Assembly (NCBI RefSeq): GCF_002210435.1
Contig: NZ_MZMV01000050.1
Location: 1-51,866 of the forward strand
Length of the DNA stretch: 51,866 nt
Direction: 5' to 3'
Source: Micromonospora wenchangensis
GTDB lineage: Bacteria; Actinomycetota; Actinomycetes; Mycobacteriales; Micromonosporaceae
The notes beneath the pieces are model-generated. The model was not told the origin of the DNA. It made no database searches and saw only the letters and a program-made list of their open reading frames with translations. A program made the translations under genes and the position numbers. Of the stretch, positions 1-9,180 are shown piece by piece. How positions within the stretch are numbered: position 1 is the stretch's first letter; every line of letters starts with the position of its first letter.

Positions 1-17
1 CTGGTAACTGCCGGCCC

Positions 18-41
18 GGCGGGCGCCCCCGGGCGCCCGCC
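18..41. terminator. Hairpin, likely terminator of the gene left of the window
   Basis: A perfect 10-base inverted repeat (18-27 with 32-41, 4-base loop) lies just before the first gene. It is G+C-rich with no T-tract, as is common for actinomycete terminators. Only 17 bases precede it, so the gene it would end is not visible. Confidence 0.45.
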
Positions 42-62
42 CTCGGCGACACCGGACCACCC

Positions 63-1760
63 GTGACCGACGAGCCACCCCGCCACGACTGCCACCGCGA
101 CCTCGGGCCGTACGCCGGGGTCGCCGACCTGCTCCACCGGATCGCCGCCGACCGCCCCCGGCTGGCCGCCCGGCACCGGACCGAGCTGCGGGCCGTCGTG
201 CCCCGGCTCGACCCGACGGCCCGCGCCGCCGCCGACGAGGCGCCGATCCGGTTCCACCCCGCCCGACGCACCGCCGCCCTGGCCTACGGCGCGACCGAGT
301 TCGTGGCGGCCTGGGCGGGCACCCTGCGCCGACCGGTCACGCTCCGGTTCGTCCACGTCGGCGCGGCCGACGAGACCACCCGCGAGCTGCTCGACGCGCT
401 CGCCGGCCGGCTCGGGGCGTACCCGGTGCGGCTGGACCTGCGCGACGACGGCCCGGCCCGGCCCGCGGTCGACCCGACCCCGGCGGCCCTGCGCACCGCC
501 CTCGGCGAGAGCCTGGCCGCCGGCTTCTACCACCACGCGGCCCGCACCGCCCGGCACGGACGCGCCCTGGTCACCCCGCACGACGACCTGCCGCACTGGT
601 GGGCGTTCACCACCGGCCTGGCCACCGCCCTGGCGGCGCTGGACCGGGCCACCGAGGCGCTCGACCTCTACCACGAGACCCGGACCGTCACCGACGATCC
701 GAAGATCACCATGTCCGCCGCGTACGCCACCGCCATGCTGTACGCCCGCCACCTGCCCGCCGACGCGCAGGACCCGGCGCGGGCGCGGCACTGGCTCCAG
801 CAGGCGCTCCGGCTCGCCGGCACGGTGCCCGACCCACGGCAGCGGGTGCTGTCGACGGTCTTCTACGAGCAGGGGGTGGCCCTGCTGGACAGCCGGGCGG
901 GCGAACCGGAACGCGCGCTGCGCCTGATCGACGACGGGCTGGCCCGGCTGACGGCGGTGCTCGCCCCCGGGGAACGCCCGCAGGACGTGGCCCGGCTGCG
1001 GCACAACCGGGCCCAGGTCCACCTGGCGCTGGGCGACCCGGAACGGGCCCTGGCCGAACTCGACACGGTGATCGGCCACGACCCCGACAACTGCGAGTAC
1101 TACGTGGACCGGGCCGCCCTGCACCGGGCGGCCGGGCGGCACCGGGCCGCGATCCGGGACTACGGCAGCGCGATCCGGCTCGGCCCGCACCTGCCGGAGG
1201 CGTACTACAACCGGGCGGTGCTGCACCAGGAACGGGGCCGCACCGGGCGGGCCCGCGACGACCTGGAACGGGTGCTCGCCATCGAGCCGGGGCACCTCGA
1301 CGCCCGGATCGCCCTGGTCAACCTGCACCTCGGCCGGGGTGCGCTCGACGCCGCCGAGGCGGGGGCGCGGGCCGGGCTGGCGCGGGCCCCGGACGAGCCG
1401 GCCCTGCTGTGCACCCTCGGTCTGGTCCGCTCCGAGCGCGGCGACCCGGCCGGGGCCGAGGAGCTGTTCAGCCGGGCGGTGACCGGCGACCCGGAGCTGG
1501 TCGAGGCGTGGACGAACCGGGCCGCCGTCCGGTTCGACCGGGGGGAGGTCGCCGCCGCCGTGGCCGACCTGGACCGGGCGGTGGCGCTGTCGGCGGCGGC
1601 GGTGCCCCGCTACAACCGGGGCACCGCGCTGGCCCGGCTCGGCCGCTGGGACGCCGCCGCGCGGGACTTCGCCGCCGCGCTCGCCGCGCCCGACCTGGAC
1701 CGGTCGCTACGCCGCGAGCTGCGCGCCGAACTCGCCCGCTGCCGCCGGCACACCTCCTGA
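63..1760 (+). CDS. Tetratricopeptide repeat protein
   Basis: Protein of 565 residues starting at GTG 63, with no clear ribosome site; a later start cannot be excluded. The C-terminal half, from about residue 310, is a run of 34-residue TPR units with the usual pattern (small residue at 8, G at 8-9, A at 20, P at 32), for example LGDPERALAELDTVIGHDPD. The N-terminal 250 residues are Ala/Arg-rich and match no family I recognise. There is no signal peptide or membrane segment, so it is probably a cytoplasmic scaffold for protein-protein contacts. It converges on the sugar operon and is unlikely to share its function. Partner and pathway cannot be told from sequence. Confidence 0.8.
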   Translation: MTDEPPRHDCHRDLGPYAGVADLLHRIAADRPRLAARHRTELRAVVPRLDPTARAAADEAPIRFHPARRTAALAYGATEFVAAWAGTLRRPVTLRFVHVGAADETTRELLDALAGRLGAYPVRLDLRDDGPARPAVDPTPAALRTALGESLAAGFYHHAARTARHGRALVTPHDDLPHWWAFTTGLATALAALDRATEALDLYHETRTVTDDPKITMSAAYATAMLYARHLPADAQDPARARHWLQQALRLAGTVPDPRQRVLSTVFYEQGVALLDSRAGEPERALRLIDDGLARLTAVLAPGERPQDVARLRHNRAQVHLALGDPERALAELDTVIGHDPDNCEYYVDRAALHRAAGRHRAAIRDYGSAIRLGPHLPEAYYNRAVLHQERGRTGRARDDLERVLAIEPGHLDARIALVNLHLGRGALDAAEAGARAGLARAPDEPALLCTLGLVRSERGDPAGAEELFSRAVTGDPELVEAWTNRAAVRFDRGEVAAAVADLDRAVALSAAAVPRYNRGTALARLGRWDAAARDFAAALAAPDLDRSLRRELRAELARCRRHTS

Positions 1761-1793
1761 CCGCCGCACGTCGCGCGCGGTGACCCGGGGCGA

Positions 1794-1834
1794 CGACCGT
1801 CGGGGTGCGTGCGGGCCGCGCACCCCGACGGTCG
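1794..1834. terminator. Bidirectional terminator between convergent genes
   Basis: A 16-base perfect inverted repeat (1794-1809 with 1819-1834, 9-base loop) fills the 79-base gap between the TPR gene and the end of the minus-strand operon, so it can serve both. Confidence 0.75.
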
Positions 1835-1839
1835 ACCGG

Positions 1840-4236
1840 TCAGCTGCGCAGGCTCCACTGCTGGTTGGTGCCGCCGTTGCAGGCCCAGAGGATCAGCTTC
1901 GTGCCGTTGGCCGTGCCGGCGCCGTTCGCGTCCAGGCACAGGCCGGACTGCACGCCGGTGATCGTGCCGTTGGCGTTGACGTTCCACTGCTGGTTGGTCT
2001 GCCCGTTGCAGTCCCAGATCACCACCTGGGTGCCGTTGCCGGTGCCCTGCCCGGAGGCGTCCAGGCACTTGGAGCCGTAGACCATGAGCTGCCGGCCGGT
2101 GGTCTGGGTGAACCGCTGGTTGGCCGCGCCGGTGCAGTCCCAGAGCTGGGCCTGGGTGCCGTTGGTCGTGCTGGAGCCGCCGATCTCGGCGCACCTGCCG
2201 GACTGCCCGCCGACGATCTGCACGCCCTGCGCCGGCGGGTTGCTCGTGCCCTGCACGCCCGCGTTGGCGATGACGGTCTGCGCGCCCGACGGCCAGTTGT
2301 TGTTGCTGACCACCGTGTTGTTGTTGACCACGTTGCCCCGGTCACCGTTGGTCACGTTGGTGCTGTTGTTGGTCGACCAGTTGTTGGTGACGGTGAAGTT
2401 GCCCATGTTCTCGGCGTACCAGTAGTTGGCGGTGGCCCAGGTGCCGGTGTTGGCGAACACGTTGCTGCGGGCGGTGTAGTAGCGGGAGCCCTCGTCGAAG
2501 TAGAGCCCGAACCAGCCGTTGGTGCGCAGGCAGTGGTTCTCGGTGATGCTGCCGCCCGGGTTCGCCGACAGCGTGTAGATGCAGCCGCCGTCGGTCATCT
2601 GCTGCATGACGTCGTGCACGTAGTTGCCGACGACCTGGTTGTTGGCGGCGGTGGTGGCGGTGGAGTAGCGCGGCTGGTAGTTGTACAGCCCCCGGTCGGC
2701 GTAGTGGTTGCTGCCGCCCGCGTCGTTGGCACCCCAGCCGTACCCGACCGACAGCCCGGTGTACGGCATGTTGTAGACCTCGTTGTGCGACACCAGCGAG
2801 GTGTTGACGTACGTGGTCAGGATCGACACCACGCCCCGGTACTCCAGACCGAGGTCGTGCACCCGGTTGTTGCTGATGGTGATGTTCCGGTTGGTCATCC
2901 GCTGGTCGCCCGGGTGGTGGGCGTCGGCGCGCACCCCGCCGACCACCACGCCGCCGGCCGAGCTGCGGGCGATCTCGGAGCGGGTGACGGTGATGTTGCT
3001 GGCCCCCAGGCCGACCCCGCTGGCGTGCGCGTTGGCGTCGTTGCCGATGCCGATGGCGGTCTGTCCGAGGTTGACGAACTGGGAGTCGCTGAAGGTGATC
3101 GTGTTGGCGGCGGAGACCTGCACGGCGGCCGGCATCTGGTTCCAGCTCGGCCGGGTCGCCTCGAACAGCGGGCAGCCCTCCTGGCAGGAGGTCAGGGCGT
3201 CGGCCGGGCGGGCCCAGGTGCCGGTGATGTGCGCGCCGGTCTGCTGGTCGGCGAAGCCGTTGCTGCTGCTCGGGCCGAGCCAGCTGGTGCCGGTGAAGGT
3301 GATCCCGCTGAACGCGATGTGGTGCGCCGGGGCGTCGTAGCTGCCGCCGACGTTCACCAGCGACTGCAACTGGGGCAGCTCCACGCTGACGCTGTTCATG
3401 TTCTGCCCGGCCAGCGGGATGTAGTTGAGCTGCCCACTGCCCGGGTTCAGGTACCACTCCCCCGGGCTGTCCAGGAACTCGTAGGCGTTGGCCAGGTAGA
3501 ACGGGCCGGCGCGGTGCGGCTTGGACAGCGTGTCGAAGCCGAAGGTGTTGTTGTTCCAGGCCGGCTGCTGCATCGTGAGGAAGTTGCCGCTGATGCTCTG
3601 CACCGGGGAGTACCGGTCGGTGAACGAGCCGACGCTCTCCACCTCGACCCGGTTCTGGTTGCCCAGGTTGTTGAGGTAGCTCAACGCGCCGTTGCTGAAC
3701 CGCATGCCGCTGGTGGTGAAGGTGAAGTCGGCCCGGTTGACGGCGGTGCGGGCCCGGGTGGCGACCGCACCGTTGACGTAGAGCTGCCGGCTGTCGAGCC
3801 CGGCGGGCACGCTCGCCCGCCAGATGTTCTTCCCGGCGTCGACCTGCGACCAGCCGGTGACCGCGCGGGCCCCGCTGATCTGCGGACGGGCCGAGGCGGC
3901 GGCCCGCCAGGTCACGGTGTAGCCGTTGGTGCCGGAGTCGGCGGCGGTGAACCGCAGCGGCGCGGCCAGCCGGTAGACGCCGTCGGCCAGCTCGACGACG
4001 ATGTCGCCGGACATCCCGGCGGTGCGGGACCGGACCGCGTTCTGCGCCTCGGTCAGTGAGCAGGGCTGGCTGGTGGAGCAGGCGGTGCCGCTGCCGGCGG
4101 GGGACGCGTAGAGGGTGGTGGTGGCGGCGAGGGCGGGGCCGGCCGGGGCGAGCACGGCGACCGTGGCGGCGAGCGCCGTGGCGGCCAGGCCGGCCAGCAC
4201 CGGCCCGCGCCGGGCGGGTGATGTCGGGACGGACAC
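1840..4236 (-). CDS. Secreted parallel beta-helix glycosidase (GH141-like, candidate alpha-L-fucosidase) with CBM13
   Basis: About 798 residues. The preferred start is GTG 4236, with GGAG about 8 bases upstream; ATG 4254 has no ribosome site. It has a signal peptide with a long hydrophobic core ending near PAGPALAA. The body (about residues 40-660) is a right-handed beta-helix with many Asn-rich turns. The N-terminal DGVYRL...RPQISGA segment and the later TDGGCIYTLS and GLYFDEGS motifs resemble GH141, in which two Asp residues catalyse; GH141 includes an alpha-L-fucosidase and a xylanase. The C-terminal 130 residues are a ricin-type CBM13 with three QxW-like repeats (NQRF, NQQW, NQQW). It is the last gene of the operon, 53 bases after the aldo/keto reductase. 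Fucosidase activity is inferred from the neighbours; GH120-like xylosidase or xylanase are alternatives. Confidence 0.75.
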   Translation of the reverse strand: MSVPTSPARRGPVLAGLAATALAATVAVLAPAGPALAATTTLYASPAGSGTACSTSQPCSLTEAQNAVRSRTAGMSGDIVVELADGVYRLAAPLRFTAADSGTNGYTVTWRAAASARPQISGARAVTGWSQVDAGKNIWRASVPAGLDSRQLYVNGAVATRARTAVNRADFTFTTSGMRFSNGALSYLNNLGNQNRVEVESVGSFTDRYSPVQSISGNFLTMQQPAWNNNTFGFDTLSKPHRAGPFYLANAYEFLDSPGEWYLNPGSGQLNYIPLAGQNMNSVSVELPQLQSLVNVGGSYDAPAHHIAFSGITFTGTSWLGPSSSNGFADQQTGAHITGTWARPADALTSCQEGCPLFEATRPSWNQMPAAVQVSAANTITFSDSQFVNLGQTAIGIGNDANAHASGVGLGASNITVTRSEIARSSAGGVVVGGVRADAHHPGDQRMTNRNITISNNRVHDLGLEYRGVVSILTTYVNTSLVSHNEVYNMPYTGLSVGYGWGANDAGGSNHYADRGLYNYQPRYSTATTAANNQVVGNYVHDVMQQMTDGGCIYTLSANPGGSITENHCLRTNGWFGLYFDEGSRYYTARSNVFANTGTWATANYWYAENMGNFTVTNNWSTNNSTNVTNGDRGNVVNNNTVVSNNNWPSGAQTVIANAGVQGTSNPPAQGVQIVGGQSGRCAEIGGSSTTNGTQAQLWDCTGAANQRFTQTTGRQLMVYGSKCLDASGQGTGNGTQVVIWDCNGQTNQQWNVNANGTITGVQSGLCLDANGAGTANGTKLILWACNGGTNQQWSLRS

Positions 4237-4289
4237 GGGTGGGACTCCAATCATGGTGGGGTGGTGGGGTGCCCGGCGTCGCGGTGGAA

Positions 4290-5273
4290 TCATGCCGCGA
4301 CCGGGGCGAGCAGTCCGGCGGCCCGCAGCGCCGGCCACAGCGCCGCCGGGACGTCGGCGTCCGCGCGGGTCAGCGTCTGCGTGACCTGCGCGCGGTTACG
4401 CAGGCCGACGACAGTCGAGACGACGGCGGGATGGGAGCGGACGAAGGCGAGCGCCGCCTGCGGCAGGGTGACGCCGTGCGCCTGGCAGACGTCGGCGATC
4501 CGGTGGGCCCGGTCGATCAGCTCCGGTGGGGCCTGCTGGTAGTTGTAGGTCGCGTCGGCCGGGGGCCGGTCCTGCGACAGCAGGCCGGAGTTGTAGACCC
4601 CGGCGACCACCACGCCGACGCCCCGGCGCTCGGCGGCGGGCAGCAGGTCGGCCAGCGCCCCCTGTTCCAGCAGGGTGTACCGGCCGGCGCACATCACCAC
4701 GTCGACGTCGGTCTCCTCGACGAACCGGGTGAGCAGGTGGGACTGGTTCATGCCGGCCCCGATGGCCCCCACCACACCCTGGTCGCGCAGCTCCACCAGG
4801 GCGGGCACCGCCTCGGCGGCGGCCTGTTCCCAGTGGTCGTCGGGGTCGTGCAGGTAGACGACGTCGACCCGGTCCAGGCCGGTGCGGGCCAGGCTGGACT
4901 CCAGCGAGCGGAGCACGCCGTCGCGGCTGAAGTCCCAGACCCGCCGGTGGTCGGCGGGCACGTCGAACCCTTCCGGGTCGCGCCGCTGCGCGTCCTGCGG
5001 CGACGGTACGAGCAGCCGGCCGACCTTCGTCGACACCACGTACTCGTCGCGTGGCCGGGTACGCAGCGCCGCGCCGATGCGCCGTTCGGACAACCCGAGC
5101 CCGTAGTGCGGTGCGGTGTCGAAGTAGCGCAGGCCGCCCGCCCAGGCGGTGTCGACGGCGGCGGCGAACTCCTCGTCGGTGGTGGCCCGGTAGAGGTTGC
5201 CGGCCTGTGCCGCGCCGAAGCCCAGCGCGGTAAGGCGTACCGAGGGCCGACGTGGCAGCGGACGGGCTCTCAC
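4290..5273 (-). CDS. Aldo/keto reductase, likely L-fucose (D-threo-aldose) 1-dehydrogenase
   Basis: 327 residues from GTG 5273; this start overlaps the lactonase stop by 4 bases (GTGA), which implies translational coupling. The AKR catalytic tetrad is visible: Asp and Tyr in YFDTAPHYGLGLSE, Lys in VSTKVG and His in VYLHDP. The APHYGLGLSERRIG stretch is typical of D-threo-aldose 1-dehydrogenases, which oxidise L-fucose and related sugars to the 1,5-lactone with NAD(P). Cytoplasmic. In the operon it would carry out the first oxidation, giving the substrate of the lactonase encoded just upstream. Another aldose such as D-arabinose or L-galactose is possible. Confidence 0.82.
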   Translation of the reverse strand: MRARPLPRRPSVRLTALGFGAAQAGNLYRATTDEEFAAAVDTAWAGGLRYFDTAPHYGLGLSERRIGAALRTRPRDEYVVSTKVGRLLVPSPQDAQRRDPEGFDVPADHRRVWDFSRDGVLRSLESSLARTGLDRVDVVYLHDPDDHWEQAAAEAVPALVELRDQGVVGAIGAGMNQSHLLTRFVEETDVDVVMCAGRYTLLEQGALADLLPAAERRGVGVVVAGVYNSGLLSQDRPPADATYNYQQAPPELIDRAHRIADVCQAHGVTLPQAALAFVRSHPAVVSTVVGLRNRAQVTQTLTRADADVPAALWPALRAAGLLAPVAA

Positions 5274-6133
5274 GACGACTCCGGTCGGTAGACCCGGCGG
5301 GCGGTGTGCCGCCAGATCGCCGCCCGCTCGTCGTCACCGAGCGGGTCGAGCAGTTCCGCCAGCGTGTCGACCCACCTGTCGTACGTGCTGGCGAGCAGGC
5401 AGACCGGCCAGTCGGAGCCGAACATCAACCGGTCGGGGCCGAACGCGTCGAGGGCGTGCTCGACGGCCGGGCGCAGGTCCCGCGGCGTCCAGGGTGACCG
5501 GTGCACCTCGGTGACCAGGCCGGAGAGTTTCGCCGTGGTGTTGGCCGGGGCGGCCAGGGCGCGCAGGTCGCGGGCCCAGTCGTCGAGGTCCGTCCCGCCG
5601 AGGGCGGGCTTGCCGAGATGGTCCAGGACGAACCGCACCTCGGGCAGGTCGCGGGCCAGCCGACCGGCCGCGCCCAGTTGGTGCTGCCGGACGAGCAGGT
5701 CGAAGGCGAGACCGGCGGCGCCCACCGCGGTGATCCCCCGCCGCACGTCGGCCCGGTCGAGGAACGCCGGGTCGGGCTCGTCCTGCACGCTGTAGCGGAC
5801 GCCGACCAGCAGGTGCCCGCCCCGGGCCGTCCGCAGCCGGGCCAGCCGGTCGGTGACGTCGACCGCCGTGACGTCCAGCCAGCCGACGACCCCCCGGACC
5901 AGCGGGTGGTCGGCGGCTACGCCCAGCAGGTCCACCGTCTCCGCCTCGGTGGAGTTGGCCTGGACCAGCACGGTCTCGGTGACCCCGGCGGCGCGGGTGA
6001 CCCGGGCCAGGTCGTCCGGGGTGAAGTCGGCGTCGATGGCGGCCATGGTGGCCGGGTCGATCCAGGGCTGCGGGTGCCGGGCCCGCACCCAGAGGTGGTG
6101 GTGGGCGTCGACGGTACCGGGTGGCGCGCTCAC
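5270..6133 (-). CDS. Amidohydrolase-family sugar lactonase (COG3618), likely L-fucono-1,5-lactonase
   Basis: 287 residues from GTG 6133, which overlaps the SDR stop by 4 bases (GTGA), the same pattern as its neighbours; ATG 6145 would add four residues. The TIM-barrel amidohydrolase ligands are present: HxH in VDAHHHLWV near the N-terminus, His in VLDHLGKP, and Asp in MFGSDWPV. The size and motifs fit the COG3618 lactonases, which open sugar-acid lactones. It would convert the aldo/keto reductase product to the aldonate. A COG3618 dicarboxylate-lactonase activity is the main alternative. Confidence 0.83.
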   Translation of the reverse strand: MSAPPGTVDAHHHLWVRARHPQPWIDPATMAAIDADFTPDDLARVTRAAGVTETVLVQANSTEAETVDLLGVAADHPLVRGVVGWLDVTAVDVTDRLARLRTARGGHLLVGVRYSVQDEPDPAFLDRADVRRGITAVGAAGLAFDLLVRQHQLGAAGRLARDLPEVRFVLDHLGKPALGGTDLDDWARDLRALAAPANTTAKLSGLVTEVHRSPWTPRDLRPAVEHALDAFGPDRLMFGSDWPVCLLASTYDRWVDTLAELLDPLGDDERAAIWRHTARRVYRPESS

Positions 6134-6891
6134 CGGCCCAGCCATCCGCCGTCGACGGGCAGGACGATGCCGTTGACGTAGTCCGAGGCCGGGGCGGCGA
6201 GGAACACCGTCGCGCCGGCCAGGTCGGTGGCGTCCCCCCACCGGCCGGCGGGGATGCGGGTCAGGATGGCCCGGTCGCGTTCCGGGTCCTCGCGCAGCGC
6301 CCGGGTGTTGTCGGTGGCGATGTAGCCGGGCGCGACGGCGTTGACGTTGACCCCGTGCGCCGCCCACTCGTTGGCCAGCGCCCTGGTCAGCCCGGCGAGG
6401 CCGGACTTCGAGGCGGCGTAGCCGGGGACGGTGATGCCGCCCTGGAAGCTGAGCAGCGACGCGGTGAAGATGATCTTGCCTCGTCCCCGGGCCACCATCG
6501 CCCGGCCGATCTCCCGGCTCAGCACGAACTGGCTGGTGAGGTTCACCTCGATGACGTGGTCCCACATCTCGTCGGGATGCTCGGCGGCCGGGGTGCGGGC
6601 GATCGTGCCGCCGTTGTTGACCAGGATGTCGACCGGGCCGAGCGCGTGCAGGTCCGCGACGAGCCGGCGGACCTCGGCCCGGTCGGCCAGGTCGGCGCGC
6701 AGCGCGGTGAACGAGCGGCCCGCCGCGCGTACCCGCTGCTCCACCTCGCTGCCGGTGGCCTCGAGGTGCGCCGAGACGCCGACGACGTCGGCGCCGGCGA
6801 CGGCCAGCGCCTCGGCCATGGCCAGCCCGATGCCCCGGCGCGCGCCGGTCACCACGGCCGTGCGGCCGGAGAGGTCGAACAGGGCGTTCAC
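6130..6891 (-). CDS. Short-chain dehydrogenase, likely 2-keto-3-deoxy-L-fuconate 4-dehydrogenase type
   Basis: 253 residues from GTG 6891, with GGAGG seven bases upstream and a 4-base GTGA overlap with the zinc dehydrogenase stop. A much longer open frame runs upstream to 9138, but it is a shadow of the neighbouring genes. Classical SDR features are present: TGARRGIG cofactor loop, NNGG, Ser in FTASLL, YAASK catalytic pair, and a C-terminal PVDGGW. In the non-phosphorylating fucose route an SDR oxidises 2-keto-3-deoxy-L-fuconate; the family is also close to gluconate/KDG dehydrogenases, so the exact step is inference. Confidence 0.85.
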   Translation of the reverse strand: MNALFDLSGRTAVVTGARRGIGLAMAEALAVAGADVVGVSAHLEATGSEVEQRVRAAGRSFTALRADLADRAEVRRLVADLHALGPVDILVNNGGTIARTPAAEHPDEMWDHVIEVNLTSQFVLSREIGRAMVARGRGKIIFTASLLSFQGGITVPGYAASKSGLAGLTRALANEWAAHGVNVNAVAPGYIATDNTRALREDPERDRAILTRIPAGRWGDATDLAGATVFLAAPASDYVNGIVLPVDGGWLGR

Positions 6892-7916
6892 CGGTCGGCC
6901 TCCTGCCAGTCGAGCAGCACCTTCAGCACGCCGCCGCCCTCCTCCAGGGCCGTGAACGCCGACGCCGCCGCCTCGACGGGCACCACCCGGGAGATGAGCT
7001 GCCCGGCCGGCACCACGCCGGAGGCGACCAACCGGACCGCCTCCACCATGTCCTCGCGCTGGTAGAGCCGCGCGCCGAGCAGTTCCAGCTCGCGCCAGAA
7101 GATCCGGTGCAGGTTCACCGGCCGGGGCTGCGGATGGATCGCCACCATGACCAGCCGGCCCCGGGTGGTCAGCACGTCGACGGCGGTGCCGACCCCGGCG
7201 GCGGACCCGGACACCTCGAAGGCCACGTCCGCTCCCGCGCCGTCGGTACGCCCGTCGACCAGCGCCACCACGTCGGTGCCGGCCGGGTCGACCGCGTCGA
7301 TCCCGACCCCGGCGGCCACCGACCGGCGGAACGGGTCCGGTTCGACCAGCAGGACCCGCGCGCCCCGGTGCCGGGCGACCGTGGCGACGAGCACGCCGAC
7401 CGGCCCGCCGCCGACGACCACCACCTGGTCGGCGTCGGTCACCCGGCCCCGCCGCACGTCGTGCACGGCGACCGCGACCGGTTCGACCAGGGCGGCCCGG
7501 TCCAGCGGCAGGTCGTCGGGGAGCGGCACCACCAGGTCGGCCGGTACCGTCCAGGAGGACTGCATCGCGCCTGGCGAGTCCACCCCGAGGAAGTCCATGG
7601 CGTGGCAGACGTGCGCGTCGCCCCGCCGGCAGGCGGCGCACCGGCCGCAGAACCGGGTCGGCATCACGGTGACCGGCTGGCCCACGGCGTAGCCGGTGAC
7701 CCCCGCGCCGACCTCGGCCACCCGGCCGGACATCTCGTGCCCGATCACCGCCGGCGGGCCCACCCGGGCGTCCATGTCCCCGTGGTAGACGTGCAGGTCG
7801 GTGCCGCAGATCCCGGTGTAGGCGACCGCGATCCGCAGCTGTCCCGGCCCCGGCGGCTCCGGCGCGCGCCGCTGCACCTCCAGGTGCCGGGCGCTGCGGT
7901 AGACCACTGCCTTCAT
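6888..7916 (-). CDS. Zinc-dependent medium-chain alcohol/polyol dehydrogenase
   Basis: 342 residues from ATG 7916 with GGGAG upstream. Catalytic zinc ligands lie in GICGTDLHV and VIGHEMSG. The structural-zinc lobe has four Cys in CGRCAACRRGDAHVC, and the Rossmann fold has VVVGGGPVGVL. It resembles threonine/sorbitol-type dehydrogenases. It is embedded between the dehydratase and the SDR, so it must act on a pathway intermediate or a related sugar alcohol; a lactaldehyde or deoxyketonate oxidoreductase role would suit but is not shown by the sequence. It is 21 bases from the dehydratase gene. Confidence 0.85.
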   Translation of the reverse strand: MKAVVYRSARHLEVQRRAPEPPGPGQLRIAVAYTGICGTDLHVYHGDMDARVGPPAVIGHEMSGRVAEVGAGVTGYAVGQPVTVMPTRFCGRCAACRRGDAHVCHAMDFLGVDSPGAMQSSWTVPADLVVPLPDDLPLDRAALVEPVAVAVHDVRRGRVTDADQVVVVGGGPVGVLVATVARHRGARVLLVEPDPFRRSVAAGVGIDAVDPAGTDVVALVDGRTDGAGADVAFEVSGSAAGVGTAVDVLTTRGRLVMVAIHPQPRPVNLHRIFWRELELLGARLYQREDMVEAVRLVASGVVPAGQLISRVVPVEAAASAFTALEEGGGVLKVLLDWQEADR

Positions 7917-7937
7917 TCGTGCTCCCTCGCGGTCGGG

Positions 7938-9179
7938 TCAGTGCGGGACGGCGGACGGCAGACCGTCGTGGTTGTGGTGCGTCGGGGTGCCGGGCAACGG
8001 GGTGACGTACCGGCCCGCCGGGGTGGCGGCCGGGTCGGCCACGGCCAGCAACCGGCGACCGGCCCGTTCCGGCCGTACGTTGGGGCCGTCCGGCGTCGGC
8101 ACGTCGGAGCGGCGCGGGTACCTGCCGATCTCCTCCTCGCAGACCGTGACGCCCAGTCCCGGGGAGTCGCCGAGGACGAACGCGCCGTCCTCGACGTGCA
8201 GGTCGCGGGTGATCCCGACCGGCGGGTGGAGGTCCTGCAACTCGCTGACCATGTGGTTGGGCACCGACGTGGCGGCGTGCAGCAGGCCGACGGGGTGGTT
8301 GCCGATCGGGCTGACCGGCAGGTCGTAGGCGTGCGCCAGGGCGGACACCCGCAGGAAGTGGGTGACCCCCCACACCGCGGCCATCTGCACGACGTCGACC
8401 GCCGCCGCAGCGATCAGCGGCCGGTACTGCTCCAGGCCGGTGAGGTTCTCCCCGGTGGCGACGGACGCCCGGATGCCGCGCCCGACGACGGCCAGGCCCT
8501 CGGCGTCCCACCGGCGGACGGGCTCCTCGATCCAGACGAGGTCCAGGGTGCGTTCGAGTTCGGCGACGTGCCGTACGGCCTGCTTGCGGGTCCACGCCTC
8601 GTTCACGTCGAGCATCAGGCCGGGCCGCTGCCCCCGACCGGCCTCGGTCAGCACCTCCCGGACCACGTGCAGCCGGTGCCGGTCCCGTTCGATGTCGAGG
8701 CCGCCCTTGAGCTTGGCGGCCCGCAGCCCGTGCCGGGCGTAGACCGTGTACGCCGCGGCGAGCGCGTCGTCGTCGAGGCCGATGTCCAGGCCGGAGGCGT
8801 AGGCGGGCACCCGCCGGTCGCGTCCGCCGAGCAGCCGCCACAGGGGTTGCCCGGCCGCCTGGGCCTTGATGTCCCACAGCGCGGTGTCCAGCGCCCCGAT
8901 GGTGCCGAACACCGAGCCGGCGTGTCCCGCCTTGAAGGTCTGCCGCAGCATCCGGTCGTAGAGGGTGGTCACCGCGCGGGGGTCCTCCCCGTCGATCGCG
9001 GCGAAGATCCGTTCGAGGTCGGTGTGCGGCCCGAGGCCGACGCCGGTGATGCCCTCGTCGGTGTCGACCAGGACGATCGGCACGGCGGTCACCCCGTCGG
9101 CGAACACGCCGTTGGCGTCGCCGACGGGCCGCCCCCACTCCTGCACGGTGGTCAGGGTCCGGTATCCGGTGATCCGCAT
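7938..9179 (-). CDS. Enolase-superfamily sugar-acid dehydratase (mandelate-racemase type), likely L-fuconate dehydratase
   Basis: 413 residues from ATG 9179, one base after the permease stop (TGA-C-ATG). The N-terminal capping domain is followed by a barrel with KxK (AAKLKGG), metal ligands Asp (LMLDVNEAW), Glu (WIEEPV) and Glu (ATGEN), and a late conserved His near SPIGNHPVG. This is the layout of mandelate-racemase-subgroup dehydratases, which convert an aldonate to its 2-keto-3-deoxy acid. With the lactonase and SDR it makes a coherent oxidative route. Rhamnonate or galactonate could equally be the substrate by sequence alone. The C-terminal tail of about 50 residues is Pro/Arg-rich. Confidence 0.84.
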   Translation of the reverse strand: MRITGYRTLTTVQEWGRPVGDANGVFADGVTAVPIVLVDTDEGITGVGLGPHTDLERIFAAIDGEDPRAVTTLYDRMLRQTFKAGHAGSVFGTIGALDTALWDIKAQAAGQPLWRLLGGRDRRVPAYASGLDIGLDDDALAAAYTVYARHGLRAAKLKGGLDIERDRHRLHVVREVLTEAGRGQRPGLMLDVNEAWTRKQAVRHVAELERTLDLVWIEEPVRRWDAEGLAVVGRGIRASVATGENLTGLEQYRPLIAAAAVDVVQMAAVWGVTHFLRVSALAHAYDLPVSPIGNHPVGLLHAATSVPNHMVSELQDLHPPVGITRDLHVEDGAFVLGDSPGLGVTVCEEEIGRYPRRSDVPTPDGPNVRPERAGRRLLAVADPAATPAGRYVTPLPGTPTHHNHDGLPSAVPH

Positions 9180-9180
9180 G

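Noticed and set aside
1780..4059. Long plus-strand open frame antisense to the beta-helix enzyme
   Set aside because: Low-complexity Val/Gly/Ala composition with no domain; typical antisense shadow in very G+C-rich DNA.
6130..9138. A single open frame of about 1000 codons on the minus strand
   Set aside because: Only its last 253 codons are a real gene (SDR from GTG 6891). The rest is Arg/Gly-rich shadow of the zinc dehydrogenase and dehydratase genes.
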